A stretch of 64,000 nucleotides of DNA from Gilliamella apis (GCF_030758615.1 NZ_CP132381.1:434001-498000); one strand, 5' to 3'; positions 9,013 through 19,945 are shown, counted from the stretch's first letter. Numbers and translations: made by a program. The notes: generated from the sequence alone by a model not told the origin.

Positions 9013-9135
9013 GATTTCCTCATTTTTACGTTGGGGTTATGCCTCCACATATCCGCTTTATCCGACCTTATTATTTTAAGTAAAAGGCACCCCGGCAAAG
9101 AGTAATGATATGTGTGTGTTATAACGTTAATTAAT
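9013..9135 (-). promoter_or_regulatory. rpsB leader, candidate S2 autoregulatory RNA
   Basis: The minus-strand RNA before rpsB contains CCGGGGTGCC, then ~50 nt later GTGGAGGCATAACCCCAAC just before the ribosome binding site. GGGGT and ACCCC can pair over distance, which resembles the pseudoknotted S2-binding leader known upstream of rpsB in gammaproteobacteria. The pairing is visible; the identity with the known family is inferred from memory of its GGAGGC-AACCCCAAC block. Confidence 0.55.
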
Positions 9136-9201
9136 TATTAAATTTTATGCTGATGTTTCATTATTATTTTCAATAAAAATAATCTGAAATATAGCGCGCG
9201 T

Positions 9202-9230
9202 TTTATACCACATTTAAATTAAGATTACCA
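9202..9230 (-). promoter_or_regulatory. rpsB promoter with GC-rich discriminator
   Basis: On the minus strand TGGTAA (-35, 9225-9230), 17 bp, then TATAAA (-10, 9202-9207) is followed directly by ACGCGCGC. A GC-rich discriminator is typical of stringently controlled ribosomal promoters. The rest of the 9013-9368 gap holds the leader and the yjdM terminator below. Confidence 0.55.
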
Positions 9231-9305
9231 GAAGTATTTATTTTTATAGGTGATGAAATATTGGTTTTGTATTAAAGGTTGCGGATTTGGTCTGGAAAAA
9301 TAAAG

Positions 9306-9340
9306 ATATAAGCTAACAAAGTCAATTTATTAGCTTATAT
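9306..9340. terminator. Hairpin after yjdM side of the intergenic gap
   Basis: ATATAAGCTAA (9306-9316) and TTAGCTTATAT (9330-9340) are perfect 11-bp arms around a 13-nt loop. The hairpin lies upstream of yjdM on its strand and downstream of nothing on the plus strand. It may be a leader structure of yjdM or end stray transcription. A plus-strand A run follows it. Confidence 0.4.
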
Positions 9341-9368
9341 TAAAAAAGTTGCATGTTGCTTTAAATCA

Positions 9369-9704
9369 TTAAGCCTTTTTAACAAAACAGGCTTTAAGCA
9401 TTACTTTCATGCCATCGATTTTACAATCAATTTCGTGATCACCGTCTACTAAACGAATGCCTTTAGCTTTAGCGCCTTTTTTGAGGACGGTTGATGAGCC
9501 TTTTAATTTTAAATCTTTAATCAAAATAATATCATCGCCATCAACTAACAAATTGCCATTGCTATCTTTAACTTGAAATTCATCGGTTGTCGAAGTTTCT
9601 TGATTTGGATCCCATTCGTGTGCACATTCCGGACAAACATAAAAAGTACCATCGTGGTAAGTGTGTTCAGATTGGCAAGCTGGGCAATTAGGTATAGATT
9701 CCAT
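9369..9704 (-). CDS. yjdM: YjdM/PhnA family zinc-ribbon protein
   Basis: This 111-residue cytoplasmic protein matches E. coli YjdM, formerly PhnA. The N-terminal zinc ribbon has CPAC (residues ~8-11) and CPEC (~28-31). A small beta domain with [23 protein letters not shown] and [16 protein letters not shown] follows. Despite the old name it is not phosphonoacetate hydrolase and is not tied to a phn operon here. Its molecular role is unknown. It lies ~90 bp upstream of the methyltransferase gene on the same strand's 3' side, so it is probably a separate transcript. Confidence 0.9.
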   Translation of the reverse strand: MESIPNCPACQSEHTYHDGTFYVCPECAHEWDPNQETSTTDEFQVKDSNGNLLVDGDDIILIKDLKLKGSSTVLKKGAKAKGIRLVDGDHEIDCKIDGMKVMLKACFVKKA

Positions 9705-9797
9705 AGTTTTTCATTAATCCAAATTAAATAAAATGACGCCCACTATAGCAAAAAAAGACTGTTTAGTCATGATATTCAGCTATACCTAATTTTTTTA

Positions 9798-10568
9798 TTA
9801 TTTCGGTTTGACACTACAGATAGCAATGTAATTAAGGGATTTTTTATTTTTTCTAAATGTTTTAAACATTTGGATAAATTGTGGTCGATTTTGTTTATGT
9901 AATGCATTACCAACAATTTTGATTGCACCAAAAAATCCTTCATCGGTAATCATACCTCGTGGTGACATTAACGTCATAGCGGCATTTTCTGATTTTATAT
10001 TGATAAATCCTATAGTTGAAAAAAGATTAATCCATTCATCATGACTCATAGGCTGTGCATTAACATTGATCGCATTATGAATCTGTGCCATTACGTTTTG
10101 AGAGTTTTCTGGATCTACTAACATAATGTCATGCGTTAATAATCTTCCACCTGGTTTTAATACTCGAAAATACTCGTTGAGTAGGCGAGCTTTCGCCTTG
10201 TCTGCATACATGGTTAACATCGCTTCATTAATTACAACATCAAAGCTGTTATCAGCGAAAGGTAATTTGGAAGCGTCGGCTTGTTGTATATCGACTAACT
10301 GACTAACATTATTTTTTATAACATTTTGTTTGGCTTTTGATAATGCCGATTTGTCCATATCTATACCAATAATATGGCAATTGAATCGTTTGGCAATGTC
10401 AATAGATGTCGTAGCCATATTACATGCAATTTCTAAAACCCGACTTTGTGGTGTAAATTCTGCTTGTTTAAATAACCATTCCGTGGCTTTCTTTCCCCCT
10501 GGGCGTAGCCTTGTTTTCCCTAAACGAGCAAGAAATTTATGGCCAGCTTCTTTTTTAATTTGTTCCAT
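9798..10568 (-). CDS. Class I SAM-dependent methyltransferase with atypical motif I
   Basis: This 256-residue Rossmann-fold protein should be a cytoplasmic methyltransferase. Motif I (~42-54) reads VLEIACNMATTS, where the usual glycine-rich GCGxG is replaced by ACNMATT. Motif II ends with the acidic GIDMDKSAL that normally holds the SAM ribose. DASKLPFADNSFDVV (motif III/IV) and VLKPGGRLL (motif V-VI) are ordinary UbiE/Methyltransf_11 style. The N-terminus (GKTRLRPGGKKATEWL) is a conserved-looking extension. It follows the cupin gene by 14 nt, so the two form an operon divergent from a Crp/Fnr regulator. The substrate is not recognised. Confidence 0.75.
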   Translation of the reverse strand: MEQIKKEAGHKFLARLGKTRLRPGGKKATEWLFKQAEFTPQSRVLEIACNMATTSIDIAKRFNCHIIGIDMDKSALSKAKQNVIKNNVSQLVDIQQADASKLPFADNSFDVVINEAMLTMYADKAKARLLNEYFRVLKPGGRLLTHDIMLVDPENSQNVMAQIHNAINVNAQPMSHDEWINLFSTIGFINIKSENAAMTLMSPRGMITDEGFFGAIKIVGNALHKQNRPQFIQMFKTFRKNKKSLNYIAICSVKPK

Positions 10569-10582
10569 TGTCTATCCTTAGT

Positions 10583-10930
10583 TTAATTAGCCTTTAATGT
10601 GATTTCTCTCAACATAATTAATAGCATTTTTGCTGGTATTGGTGCTTCAACTGCATGAGGAATATTAGCTGGCATTTTTACTATCGTTCCTGATTCAGCT
10701 TTAACTGGTTTACCATCAATAATTAAATTTAATTGCCCTTCTATGACCATAACGATCGCATCAAATGGTGCGCTATGTTCAGAGAGCCCTTGTCCTTTAT
10801 CAAAAGCAAATAAGGTTAAGTTACCACCAGATGTTTTAGCTAACACTCGACTAGCAATACCTTGCTCTGTTTGTTTAATTAATGAAGCTAAATTTAGTTC
10901 TTCTGCTGGGGGAATAGTATTATTTGGCAT
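10583..10930 (-). CDS. Small cupin-domain protein
   Basis: This 115-residue single-domain cupin_2 protein has the beta-barrel motifs GQGLSEHSAPFDAIVMVIEG (motif 1, with His and the Glu of the metal site) and KMPANIPHAVEA (motif 2, with His). One usual motif 1 His is not obvious. I chose the ATG at 10930 because AGGAGA lies 5 nt upstream; a longer frame to 10987 lacks a site. The protein may bind a metal or small ligand and serve as an enzyme, a sensor or a stability factor for the neighbouring methyltransferase. The tight spacing (14 nt) to that gene suggests linked function. Confidence 0.75.
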   Translation of the reverse strand: MPNNTIPPAEELNLASLIKQTEQGIASRVLAKTSGGNLTLFAFDKGQGLSEHSAPFDAIVMVIEGQLNLIIDGKPVKAESGTIVKMPANIPHAVEAPIPAKMLLIMLREITLKAN

Positions 10931-11057
10931 AAGATTCTCCTGTTTTTCAGTAAGTGCAAAACAAAATATAATTGTTATTTTGGCCAATGCTTATGATATA
11001 GGTTATAAGTAGTTAAATTATTATTGTTAACAAAAAACATTATATTTCATATGGTTG

Positions 11058-11071
11058 TTGGTAATTAACAA
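11058..11071. promoter_or_regulatory. Candidate Crp/Fnr-type operator in the divergent region
   Basis: TTGGT-AATT-AACAA is a 14-bp near-palindrome with the size and end bases of an Fnr/Dnr box (TTGAT-N4-ATCAA). A second palindrome, TTGTTAACAA, lies at 11024-11033. Both sit between the cupin gene and the Crp/Fnr-family regulator, where such a regulator would act. Binding is inferred. Confidence 0.4.
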
Positions 11072-11148
11072 TAAAGTTTTATTTATTGAAATAAGAATTA
11101 TTATCAATTATATTGAAATCATTTTAAAGTTATCATTAGGCAATCCCT

Positions 11149-11862
11149 ATGACATTTGTCAAAAATATACCAACGCAAGATGAGGTTTTGATTTGGTTAA
11201 ATAATGTAAAAATGTTTGATGGGCTAACCACTGATGCATTAATACCGATCCTTGAAAATGCTAGTTATATGGAATTTAGTTCCGGTGAGCTAATTAGCTA
11301 TGAAGGTATGCCTTTTTCAGGTTGTTCTTTGGTTCTTGCTGGTAAAGTTGAGGTTTTTAGAAATACTTATTTAGGTGAAGAAAAAGTTTTTGGGATTTTT
11401 TCGCCTTATGAATTAGTTGCCATTGCGGCAGTTTTTATGCCACATAATCGCTTTCCGATGACAATTCGAGCAAAAACTAATTGCTCATTATTATTACTTG
11501 AAAAAAATAGCGTATTACAAGTTTGTATGAATAATCCTATTGTTATGCAACGCTTGTTAGTGCAATTTAGTAGTAAACTATACGAACAAATTAATAACAT
11601 CGATTGGTTAACATCCAGTTCGGCAGAACAGCGTTTAGCGGCTTATATTTTATCGTTATCTTCTAAACAAGATATAAGTTTTGTGTTACCAATATCACGC
11701 AGTCAATTGGCAACTAAGCTTGGTATCCGTTATGAAACGTTAAGCCGACTAATTTCTAGTTGGCGTAAACAAAAAATAATTGAAATTAAATTGAATCAGG
11801 TAACAATTTTAAAGACAACCTATCTTCACCAACTTACACTCCCTTCACAACGTTCATTTTAA
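11149..11862 (+). CDS. Crp/Fnr-family transcriptional regulator
   Basis: This 237-residue regulator has an N-terminal cyclic-nucleotide-like beta-roll (residues ~20-130, with GELISYEGMPFSG and GKVEVFR). A long dimer helix follows, then a C-terminal HTH_Crp domain (~160-225), in which LPISRSQLATKLGIRYETLSR is split by the turn. The N-terminal cysteine cluster of FNR is absent, and the Arg/Glu set for cAMP binding of CRP is not evident. It therefore resembles the effector-unknown DNR/YeiL-like groups. It is divergent from the cupin-methyltransferase pair, with 218 bp between start codons, and likely controls them. It ends at a perfect 15-bp inverted repeat. Confidence 0.85.
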   Translation: MTFVKNIPTQDEVLIWLNNVKMFDGLTTDALIPILENASYMEFSSGELISYEGMPFSGCSLVLAGKVEVFRNTYLGEEKVFGIFSPYELVAIAAVFMPHNRFPMTIRAKTNCSLLLLEKNSVLQVCMNNPIVMQRLLVQFSSKLYEQINNIDWLTSSSAEQRLAAYILSLSSKQDISFVLPISRSQLATKLGIRYETLSRLISSWRKQKIIEIKLNQVTILKTTYLHQLTLPSQRSF

Positions 11863-11868
11863 GTAGCA

Positions 11869-11901
11869 CTATCTGACAGTAATATTATTACTGTCAGATA
11901 G
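11869..11901. terminator. Perfect 15-bp inverted repeat after the Crp/Fnr regulator
   Basis: CTATCTGACAGTAAT (11869-11883), loop ATT and ATTACTGTCAGATAG (11887-11901) pair without mismatch, starting 7 nt past the stop. A short T run follows after CATCAA. This is most likely the regulator's transcription terminator, although the stem is unusually long and only moderately GC-rich. Confidence 0.6.
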
Positions 11902-12372
11902 CATCAATTTTTACCTTAAATCTTAAAAAACTAAAAAATAAGTTTGTTATTAGATTAAATCATATTGTTAGAAATAATGTATCTTATTGTTTTTAATTTA
12001 TTCTTTCTTCAGGTTCTAATGTAATAGTATGATAGTTGTTCAATATTCGTGGTTTAAATAAACTAATTAACCATTAGGTTGTTGATAATTAACTCAACGT
12101 TAACTATTTTTCTCAATATTAAGCATTCATATTATTCGTACAATTAATCGTTGTATTGGCTGGTGACAAGTGGCTATTAGCGCTAATTAGTTAGTTGTTA
12201 TATTTTTAGAAAATATGATTAGTCACACTCCATTTCTCGCTATGCGAATAATGGCATACCTGTTTGTATTTTTAACTAAAAAAGCAAAAGATGATAAGTT
12301 TTGCTATAGGTAATTTGCGGAAATCAGTTAAGTTGTTTCAGTTATTCGAATAGTATTGATTAGATAGCAAAT
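11902..12372. other. Intergenic stretch without recognisable genes
   Basis: About 470 bp of AT-rich DNA lies between the Crp/Fnr regulator terminator and the tuf terminator. I see no open frame with a start and binding site, no tRNA and no repeat with the rest of the window. It is bounded by terminators on both sides, so it is probably not transcribed strongly. Confidence 0.5.
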
Positions 12373-12430
12373 AAAAAAGGTGCACAAAGTGCACCTTTTT
12401 TGAACTGGTAAGAGCATTTAACATGCTCTT
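12373..12430 (-). terminator. tuf terminator, two tandem hairpins
   Basis: The first hairpin after tuf is AGAGCAT/ATGCTCT (12411-12429). The second, GGTGCAC-AAA-GTGCACC (12379-12395), is flanked by six A and six T and so works in both directions. Together they end the str operon. Confidence 0.85.
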
Positions 12431-12444
12431 TAGTTAAGCTTAAA

Positions 12445-13641
<1,197 letters not shown>

Positions 13642-13650
13642 TTATTAAAT

Positions 13651-13674
13651 CACTTCCCTAACAATAGGGAAGTG
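13651..13674 (-). promoter_or_regulatory. fusA-tuf intercistronic hairpin
   Basis: CACTTCCCTA (13651-13660), ACAA and TAGGGAAGTG (13665-13674) form a perfect 10-bp stem 22 nt before the tuf start codon. There is no U run. It may be an mRNA processing or stability element that lets tuf be expressed above fusA. Confidence 0.5.
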
Positions 13675-13694
13675 TTACTTATTTATATAAATAA

Positions 13695-15797
13695 TTATTT
13701 CGCTTTACGAGCTTCAATAATTGCAGTTGCAATATTGGTTGGCGCTTCATTGTACTTCAAGAACTCCATTGAGTAAGAAGCACGACCTTGTGTTTGTGAA
13801 CGAAGGTCAGTTGCATAACCAAACATTTCTGAAAGTGGAACTTGTGCTTTAACTGTTTTACCAGTTGCAGTATCTTCCATTCCTTCGATCATACCACGAC
13901 GACGGTTTAAGTCACCGATAACGTCACCCATATAATCTTCAGGGGTTTCAACTTCTACTTTCATGATTGGTTCTAAAAGCACAGGTTTAGCTTTCATGAA
14001 GCCATCTTTAAACGCCATTGAACCGGCAATTTTAAATGCCATTTCTGATGAGTCGACATCATGGTAAGAACCATCAAAGATGGTAACTTCAACATCAACA
14101 ATTGGGTAACCAGCAAGAACACCATTTTTCATTTGTTCTTGACAGCCTTTATCAACTGCAGGGATGTATTCTTTAGGAACCACACCACCAACAATTTCAT
14201 TGTTGAATTTGTAGCCTTCGCCACCAGCTTCTAATGGTTTAATTCTTAACCATACATGACCATATTGACCACGACCACCAGACTGACGAACAAATTTACC
14301 TTCTTGTTCAACTTCATTGCGAATGGTTTCACGGTAAGCAACTTGCGGTTTACCAACATTTGCTTCCACTTTAAATTCACGTTTCATACGGTCAACGATG
14401 ATTTCTAAGTGAAGCTCACCCATACCAGAAATAATTGTTTGACCTGATTCTTCATCGGTGTGAACACGGAATGAAGGATCTTCTTGTGCTAGTCGACCTA
14501 AAGCAAGTCCCATTTTTTCTTGGTCAGCTTTAGTTTTTGGTTCAACAGCAACAGAAATTACCGGCTCTGGGAACTCCATTCTTTCTAGAATAATTGGAGC
14601 ACTTTCAGCACATAATGTATCACCAGTTGTTACCTCTTTAAGACCGATAGCTGCTGCAATGTCACCTGCGCGAACTTCTTTAATTTCTTCACGTTTGTTA
14701 GCGTGCATCTGAACGATACGACCAAAACGTTCTTTTTTATCTTTAACAGAGTTAAGAACAGTATCACCAGAATTTACTACACCAGAGTAAACACGGAAGA
14801 ATGTTAAGTTACCAACAAATGGGTCAGTTGCAATTTTAAATGCTAATGATGAGAATGGTTCATCATCACTTGAATGACGCTCTGCTGCTTCACCATTTGG
14901 TAATTCACCTTTGATTGCTGGAACATCTGTTGGTGCTGGTAAATATTCAATTACTGCATCAAGCATGAATTGAACACCTTTGTTTTTAAAGGCACTACCA
15001 CAAGTTACTAAGATGATTTCGTTAGCAAGCACACGTTCACGTAATGCTAATTTAACTTCTTCTTCAGTTAACTCTTCACCACCAAGGTATTTTTCCATTA
15101 ACTCTTCATTTGCTTCAGCTGCTGCTTCCATTAAGTTTGCACGCCATTCTTCGACTTGCTCAACCATATCTGCAGGAACATCTTCATAAGTGAAACTTAC
15201 ACCTTGATCAGCATCATTCCAGTTAATTGCTTTACGTTTAAGTAAATCAACTACACCAGTAAAGCCTTCTTCAGCACCGATAGGTAATACTAATGGAACT
15301 GGTACAGCGGCTAAACGAGTTTTGATTTGATCAACAACACGTAAGAAGTTAGCACCCATACGGTCCATTTTGTTTACGAAAGCGATACGTGGAACTTTAT
15401 ATTTGTTTGCTTGACGCCATACTGTTTCTGATTGTGGTTGAACACCGCCAACTGCACAGTAAACCATTACCGCACCATCTAAAACACGCATAGAACGTTC
15501 AACTTCGATTGTGAAGTCAACGTGTCCCGGGGTGTCGATGATATTGATTCGGTGTGGTTCAAATTGTTGACCCATACCAGACCAGAATGCAGTAGTTGCC
15601 GCAGAAGTGATAGTGATACCACGTTCTTGTTCTTGTTCCATCCAGTCCATGGTAGCTGCACCATCATGAACCTCACCAATTTTGTGACTTACGCCAGTGT
15701 AAAACAAAATACGTTCAGTTGTCGTAGTTTTACCTGCGTCAATGTGTGCACTGATACCGATATTACGGTAGCGTGCTATAGGGGTTGTACGAGCCAT
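13695..15797 (-). CDS. fusA: Elongation factor G
   Basis: EF-G (700 residues) is the translocase GTPase. The G1 loop AHIDAGKT is at ~17-24, G3 DTPGHVDF at ~88-95 and G4 NKMDR near 142-146. The G' insertion and domains II-V are complete. Domain IV includes [10 protein letters not shown]. It lies third in the str operon, 106 nt after rpsG, and the gap holds a GACTGATAAT/ATTATCAGTC hairpin at 15845-15872. There is no sign of a truncated second EF-G. Confidence 0.98.
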   Translation of the reverse strand: MARTTPIARYRNIGISAHIDAGKTTTTERILFYTGVSHKIGEVHDGAATMDWMEQEQERGITITSAATTAFWSGMGQQFEPHRINIIDTPGHVDFTIEVERSMRVLDGAVMVYCAVGGVQPQSETVWRQANKYKVPRIAFVNKMDRMGANFLRVVDQIKTRLAAVPVPLVLPIGAEEGFTGVVDLLKRKAINWNDADQGVSFTYEDVPADMVEQVEEWRANLMEAAAEANEELMEKYLGGEELTEEEVKLALRERVLANEIILVTCGSAFKNKGVQFMLDAVIEYLPAPTDVPAIKGELPNGEAAERHSSDDEPFSSLAFKIATDPFVGNLTFFRVYSGVVNSGDTVLNSVKDKKERFGRIVQMHANKREEIKEVRAGDIAAAIGLKEVTTGDTLCAESAPIILERMEFPEPVISVAVEPKTKADQEKMGLALGRLAQEDPSFRVHTDEESGQTIISGMGELHLEIIVDRMKREFKVEANVGKPQVAYRETIRNEVEQEGKFVRQSGGRGQYGHVWLRIKPLEAGGEGYKFNNEIVGGVVPKEYIPAVDKGCQEQMKNGVLAGYPIVDVEVTIFDGSYHDVDSSEMAFKIAGSMAFKDGFMKAKPVLLEPIMKVEVETPEDYMGDVIGDLNRRRGMIEGMEDTATGKTVKAQVPLSEMFGYATDLRSQTQGRASYSMEFLKYNEAPTNIATAIIEARKAK

Positions 15798-15903
15798 ATT
15801 AATCCTCTATTTAGAATCGTTTGCTTATAAAATATCTTTTGGGGGACTGATAATAACTATTAATTATCAGTCTAATTTCAAGCGTCTTATATAAGCGCTT
15901 AAA

Positions 15904-16374
15904 TTACCAACGATAGTGTGCAAACGCTCTATTAGCTTCAGCCATACGATGAACATCTTCGCGTTTTTTCACAGCGGTACCTTTGTTTTCAAAAGCATCC
16001 ATAAGTTCATTCGCTAGGCGTAATGCCATTGATTTATCGCCACGTTTACGTGCAGCATCTACAATCCAACGCATTGCAAGTGCATTACGACGAACAGGAC
16101 GCACTTCAACAGGAACTTGGTATGTAGAACCACCAACGCGACGAGACTTAACTTCTACAGTTGGTCTTACGTTATCTAATGCAACTTCGAAAGCTGCTAA
16201 GTGGTCTTTTCCACTACGCTCAGCTAATTTATCAAGAGCTGAATATACGATTGATTCTGCGACAGATTTTTTACCATCTATCATTAAAATATTTACAAAT
16301 TTCGCCAGCAAATCTGAACCGAATTTCGGATCAGGTAAAATTTTTCTTTGACCGACAACATGACGACGTGGCAT
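15904..16374 (-). CDS. rpsG: 30S ribosomal protein S7
   Basis: S7 (156 residues) nucleates assembly of the 30S head and contacts E-site tRNA. The signature [20 protein letters not shown] is at the N-terminus. The beta hairpin [11 protein letters not shown] and the C-terminal helix with RAFAHYRW are present. In E. coli S7 represses the str mRNA by binding between rpsL and rpsG; the 100-nt gap here (16375-16474) could hold such a site, but I did not verify the fold. Confidence 0.97.
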   Translation of the reverse strand: MPRRHVVGQRKILPDPKFGSDLLAKFVNILMIDGKKSVAESIVYSALDKLAERSGKDHLAAFEVALDNVRPTVEVKSRRVGGSTYQVPVEVRPVRRNALAMRWIVDAARKRGDKSMALRLANELMDAFENKGTAVKKREDVHRMAEANRAFAHYRW

Positions 16375-16474
16375 TGGAATACTCCGTTTATATGTTACAA
16401 ATTTTCAGGTTTACCCAAAACTCAAATGAGTTATATGGAATTTATATAGTTTGGCCTTACTTAACGGAGTTCCA

Positions 16475-16867
<393 letters not shown>

Positions 16868-16952
16868 TTAAAATAAATTTAAAAATTGCTTTTTAGATAC
16901 GTAATTAATAACTGTAGCCCAAAGCCTATTTATATAAGTTTTGGGTCGCAAG

Positions 16953-16981
16953 ATTCTAGACCCCAATAGCTATAATGTCAA
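16953..16981 (-). promoter_or_regulatory. str operon promoter
   Basis: On the minus strand TTGACA-like TTGACA (-35, complement of 16976-16981) is followed after 17 bp by TAGAAT (-10, complement of 16953-16958). It lies ~104 bp upstream of rpsL, which leaves room for a leader. The match to sigma-70 is close. Confidence 0.7.
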
Positions 16982-17139
16982 GTATTAGCACAGGTTCTTT
17001 ATGTTATTTATCAATAATTTTTATGTGTGAATAAATGCGAAATAAAAATACATTTTTTTTTATTTTATTGGTGCTTTTTATCGCACTAGTTTATCCTAAT
17101 AGATGGGATATAAATTAATACCAATATATAAATGTGACA

Positions 17140-18330
17140 ATGAAAGATATACAGGTTGAAAGTTACAAAGTTGTTTTGCTATTTAATGCAAACAATATTT
17201 ATGATCGACAAATCCTTAAAGGAATAGGTGATTTTCTAAAAGCGAATAATATTCACTGGAATATCTATATTTCCGAAACCATGCGTTATGACACAAACAC
17301 AGCTTTCCATTTTGATTGCGATGGTATTATTGCTAATTTTGATGATCCAGATATTCAAGATCTACTAACCAATGTTGATATTCCAATAATTGGGGTAGGT
17401 AGTTCTCATCATGATAATTCAAGTTATCCAAAGGTTCCTTATGTTGCTGCGGATAATTTTGCGATTATTGAGAGTGCTTTTAATCATTTATGTTCTAAAG
17501 GCATTAATCAATTTGCCTTTTATGGCCTACCATCACATCGATCTTGTCGTTGGGCGGCAGTAAGAGAACAGTTTTTTGAGCAAATTGTAAATCAAAAGGG
17601 TTATGAAGGTTTTATTTATCAAGGAACAACTACATCTCTTGATAATTGGCAAGATAGCTTAGATAAACTCTCTAAATGGTTATTATCTCTGCCAGTTAAT
17701 ACCGGCATTATTGCCGTAAATGATGCTAGAGCTCATCATATTTTACAAGCTTGTGATAGAGTTGAAATAAAAATACCTGAAGAGTTATGCTTAATTGGTA
17801 TAGATAATGAAGAAGTAATCAATGATCTATCGATGGTTTCCTTATCTACTGTAAAACAAGGAACCGAGGAGATGGGATTTGAAGCCGCTAAATTATTGCA
17901 AAAAATATTTAATCAAGGAAAGGTCTCTACCTCACCACGGTTAATTTCACCGAAAAAAGTTATTGAACGTCGTTCGACCGATTACCGTTCAATACAAGAT
18001 CCTTATGTTATACAAGCTATTCATTATATCCGTGATTATGCTTGTAAAGGTATTAAAGTAGATCAAGTGACTTCGGAATTGCAAATATCTCGTTCTAATT
18101 TAGAACTTCGCTTTAAAACATCATTAGGTAAAACCATTCACACGGTCATTCATGAAGAGAAGTTTAATCGAGCCAAATATCTATTAATTGAATCTTCATT
18201 ATCGATTCAAGTAATATCTGAGCAATGTGGCTATCCATCAGTGCAATATTTTTACTTTTTATTTAAAAAGTTATATGGTATGACACCGAAGGATTTCAGA
18301 AATAAATTTACCAATCTTAATTTACTATAA
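17140..18330 (+). CDS. xylR: Xylose operon regulator, AraC family
   Basis: XylR (~396 residues, E. coli 392) activates xylose catabolic genes when it binds D-xylose. The N-terminal two-thirds is a LacI/periplasmic-binding-protein-like sensor (KGIGDFLKANN, GIIANFDDPD, AAVREQFF, CLIGIDNEE). The C-terminal ~100 residues carry two AraC helix-turn-helices, ending QYFYFLFKKLYGMTPKDFR. I prefer the ATG at 17140 to a GTG at 17134; neither has a strong binding site. It is convergent with xylB-xylA across a shared terminator. In E. coli xylR is in the same direction as xylFGH, so the arrangement here differs. Confidence 0.92.
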   Translation: MKDIQVESYKVVLLFNANNIYDRQILKGIGDFLKANNIHWNIYISETMRYDTNTAFHFDCDGIIANFDDPDIQDLLTNVDIPIIGVGSSHHDNSSYPKVPYVAADNFAIIESAFNHLCSKGINQFAFYGLPSHRSCRWAAVREQFFEQIVNQKGYEGFIYQGTTTSLDNWQDSLDKLSKWLLSLPVNTGIIAVNDARAHHILQACDRVEIKIPEELCLIGIDNEEVINDLSMVSLSTVKQGTEEMGFEAAKLLQKIFNQGKVSTSPRLISPKKVIERRSTDYRSIQDPYVIQAIHYIRDYACKGIKVDQVTSELQISRSNLELRFKTSLGKTIHTVIHEEKFNRAKYLLIESSLSIQVISEQCGYPSVQYFYFLFKKLYGMTPKDFRNKFTNLNLL

Positions 18331-18372
18331 TCAAATTAACATAAAGTTAAAAAATAGATTTATTAACTGGCT

Positions 18373-18411
18373 AAAAAGCAGAAGAGTGTTACAAAAGATC
18401 TTCTGCTTTTT
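18373..18411. terminator. Bidirectional terminator between xylR and xylB
   Basis: AAAAAGCAGAAGA (18373-18385) and TCTTCTGCTTTTT (18399-18411) are perfect 13-bp arms with an A run on one side and a T run on the other. It terminates both convergent genes. Confidence 0.88.
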
Positions 18412-18415
18412 AATA

Positions 18416-19873
18416 TCAAGACATTAGCGGCTTTAATTGTTGATAAATGTTTCTAAACATAGCACGCTGTTGTTGGTAATATTCATGTTTTTCCCTATCT
18501 GGCTGGTGAGTTTGAATGGTTGGTAATGGTGCTAACCATTGCCCTAAATCACTATCAGGGTTACAAGCGATTTGTGCCAGTTTAGCGGCGCCTAAAGCGG
18601 GACCAACTTCGCCACCCTCACAATAAACTATAGTATAACCAGAGATATCACTAATTAATTGGCGCCAATATTTACTTCTAGCTCCGCCACCAATAACAAT
18701 AATTTTATTGGGTGAAATGCCTGTTTGTTCTACTACATCTATACCATCTGCTAGGCCATAACTCACACCTAACAAGATTGCTTTAGCTAAATCGACTTTA
18801 TTATGTTGATAGGTTAAGCCAAAAAATACGCCTTTAGCTTCAGGATTATTATGGGGTGTTCTTTCACCTGATAGATAAGGTAAAAAATAGACTGGCGGTT
18901 TATCGTCAGATGGTTGTTCTTCTATTAAGCTAAATAATGTAGCAACATCTTTAATGTCTAACAATTGGCATCCCCAATCAAGACATGAAGCACAACTTAA
19001 CATAACCGACATAAGATGCCAACGATTAGGTAATGCATGGCAAAAGCTATGAATTGCCTGTTCAGGTTGGCTGATAAACCGATCAGTAACGGCGAAATAA
19101 ACCCCTGAAGTACCAAGTGAAAGCATTGCTTGTCCTGGTTGATAAAGACCAACACCGATAGCACCGGCAGCATTATCGCCACCACCGGCAATAACTGGAA
19201 TTGAATTTATTTTCCAACGTTTAGCAATATCATCAGTAACATAACCCGTTATTTGATTGCCTTCAAATAAGGTTGGCATATGTCGTCGATTTAAACCACA
19301 AGCATTTAACAATTGATCGTTCCAATCACGTTTTTCAACATCTAACCACATGGTGCCAGCAGAATCAGACATATCTGATGCATATTCGCCTGTAATTTTA
19401 AAGCGTAAATAATCCTTTGGTAAAAGTACTTTATCTATTTTGGCAAATATTTCTGGCTCGTGTTTTTGCACCCATTTTATTTTGGGTGCAGTAAAACCTG
19501 CCATCATCAAATTGCCAGTAATTTTTCTAGAATTTGGCACTAACTGTTCTAATTCATGACATTCAATATCACAACGACCGTCATTCCATAAAATTGCAGG
19601 CCTTAATACTTGAGATGAACTATCTAATAGTACTGCTCCATGCATTTGTCCACTTAAGCCAATTGCTTTGACTCGTGTTAAGTCATGTTGATGGCTAAGT
19701 TCTTGTAGTGCTGAATCTGTTGCATGCCACCACTGCTGGGGATCTTGTTCTGACCATAATGGGTGGGGACGGGATACGGTGAGTACCTTTGTATTTGACG
19801 CCATAATGCGTTGTTTTTCATCCATTAAAATTACTTTGACACCAGAGGTGCCTAAATCAATACCAATATACAT
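18416..19873 (-). CDS. xylB: Xylulokinase
   Basis: XylB (485 residues) phosphorylates D-xylulose to xylulose 5-phosphate. It is a FGGY-family kinase with the N-terminal phosphate loop IDLGTSGVKVILMD, the catalytic Asp in NDGRCDIE-like region, the family signature GGGDNAAGAIG (~230-240) and the C-terminal GGGARSKYWRQLISDI. I chose the ATG at 19873 because GGAGG lies 5 nt upstream and the protein then starts MYIGIDLG as in E. coli; an in-frame ATG at 19885 lies inside the binding site. It follows xylA by 72 nt, so xylA-xylB is one operon. Confidence 0.95.
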   Translation of the reverse strand: MYIGIDLGTSGVKVILMDEKQRIMASNTKVLTVSRPHPLWSEQDPQQWWHATDSALQELSHQHDLTRVKAIGLSGQMHGAVLLDSSSQVLRPAILWNDGRCDIECHELEQLVPNSRKITGNLMMAGFTAPKIKWVQKHEPEIFAKIDKVLLPKDYLRFKITGEYASDMSDSAGTMWLDVEKRDWNDQLLNACGLNRRHMPTLFEGNQITGYVTDDIAKRWKINSIPVIAGGGDNAAGAIGVGLYQPGQAMLSLGTSGVYFAVTDRFISQPEQAIHSFCHALPNRWHLMSVMLSCASCLDWGCQLLDIKDVATLFSLIEEQPSDDKPPVYFLPYLSGERTPHNNPEAKGVFFGLTYQHNKVDLAKAILLGVSYGLADGIDVVEQTGISPNKIIVIGGGARSKYWRQLISDISGYTIVYCEGGEVGPALGAAKLAQIACNPDSDLGQWLAPLPTIQTHQPDREKHEYYQQQRAMFRNIYQQLKPLMS

Positions 19874-19945
19874 ATCTGCCTCCATTATGCAGCTATCAGA
19901 ACTATAAATATAATAGTTCTGATAGATAAATACACAATGATTTTT

